Source of the DNA: Himantopus leucocephalus
Taxonomy: Eukaryota; Chordata; Aves; Charadriiformes; Recurvirostridae
Direction: 5' to 3'
Length of the DNA: 64,000 bases
Assembly: GCA_003993805.1 (NCBI GenBank)
Contig: RSEF01000020.1
Span: 1,018,773-1,082,772 of the forward strand
The notes below the pieces were generated by a model. It did not search any database. It was not told the DNA's origin and saw nothing but the letters and a program-made list of their open reading frames with translations. The translations under genes were made by a program, and so were the position numbers. Positions 63,881 to 64,000 of this stretch are shown here, in pieces; within the stretch, counting starts at the first letter, position 1, and each line of letters opens with the position of its first letter.

Positions 63881-64000
63881 CTGCGCCGCGGGCGGGTGCT
63901 GTCCGCGTTCGGGCGCTCAAGGTCCAGCGGCGGCGGCGGCGGCTCCCGGTCCCGGCGCTAGCTGCGCTGACGGAGGGGGATGGGCCCGAGGGCTCCGGAG
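63160..64000. promoter_or_regulatory. RBM39: CpG island at the RBM39 5' end
   Basis: Dense GC- and CpG-rich sequence begins near 63160 and runs to the window edge, covering RBM39 exon 1 and the first part of intron 1. The promoter itself is at or beyond the right edge. Several long ORFs on both strands here are compositional. Confidence 0.85.
63881..64000 (-). other. RBM39: RBM39 non-coding exon 1 (right end open)
   Basis: On the minus strand a GC-rich leader ends CGCGGCGCAG followed by the donor gtaactgcc. This is the expected 5' UTR exon that joins the start-codon exon beginning at 60537. It contains a short (GCC)n tract at about 63925-63945. The transcription start was not located and may lie outside the window. 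Confidence 0.65.

Noticed and set aside
63064..63961. Several 100-200-codon ORFs on both strands at the right edge
   Set aside because: Low-complexity Pro/Arg/Ala/Gly translations from a CpG island; the RBM39 exon 1 here is non-coding.
1..64000. CRISPR arrays, tRNA or rRNA genes, bacterial operon structure
   Set aside because: No regularly spaced repeats, no tRNA-like stem pattern noticed, and all genes have vertebrate intron structure.

Overview
The window is vertebrate nuclear DNA, almost certainly from a bird. Genes are split by GT-AG introns, the background is AT-rich and intronic with two CpG islands, and there are two copies of the chicken-repeat-1 (CR1) LINE 3' end, including the stretch that reads tttaggttggaagggacc in reverse orientation. 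Gene order and orientation match the segment known in mammals from human 20q11: RBM12 (-), NFS1 (-), ROMO1 (+), RBM39 (-). There are no bacterial-type operons, CRISPR arrays or intact mobile elements.

Layout. 1-14 kb: AT-rich non-coding DNA with a 117-bp-period tandem duplication (218-449) and a CR1 copy (about 8429-8932); no CPNE1 coding exon was recognised. 14.2-18.4 kb: RBM12 3' UTR candidates and its single coding exon (880 aa, five RRMs). 18.4-19.4 kb: spacer with a 100-N gap, where the RBM12 upstream exon or promoter is expected. 19.4-30.65 kb: NFS1, 13 coding exons with consistent phases, 447 aa. 30.65-30.78 kb: a short divergent CpG promoter with adjacent ETS-like and CRE-like sites, shared by NFS1 and ROMO1. 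31.25-33.37 kb: ROMO1, two coding exons, 79 aa. 33.4-35.37 kb: intergenic DNA with an unexplained 208-codon ORF. 35.37-64.0 kb: RBM39. Fifteen coding exons are visible, and a sixteenth (exon 3, about 50 nt) is missing and probably lies in or beside the 100-N gap at 60028-60127. Its non-coding exon 1 sits in a CpG island at the right edge. RBM39 introns hold fragments of old LINEs.

Functions. NFS1 is the mitochondrial cysteine desulfurase supplying sulfur for Fe-S clusters. ROMO1 is a small inner-mitochondrial-membrane protein. Their head-to-head arrangement suggests shared transcription of two mitochondrial genes. RBM12 and RBM39 are nuclear RNA-binding proteins; RBM39 is a U2AF65-like splicing factor.

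I see no new biological system. The most useful leads are the RBM39 exon lost at a gap, a stop-free 87-nt RBM39 intron (multiple of three), a Cys-to-Phe change in ROMO1, a LINE endonuclease relic inside a block of reversed strand composition, two orphan ORFs, and several hairpins or palindromes in introns. All identifications rest on reading translations and on remembered family sequences; no database search was run.
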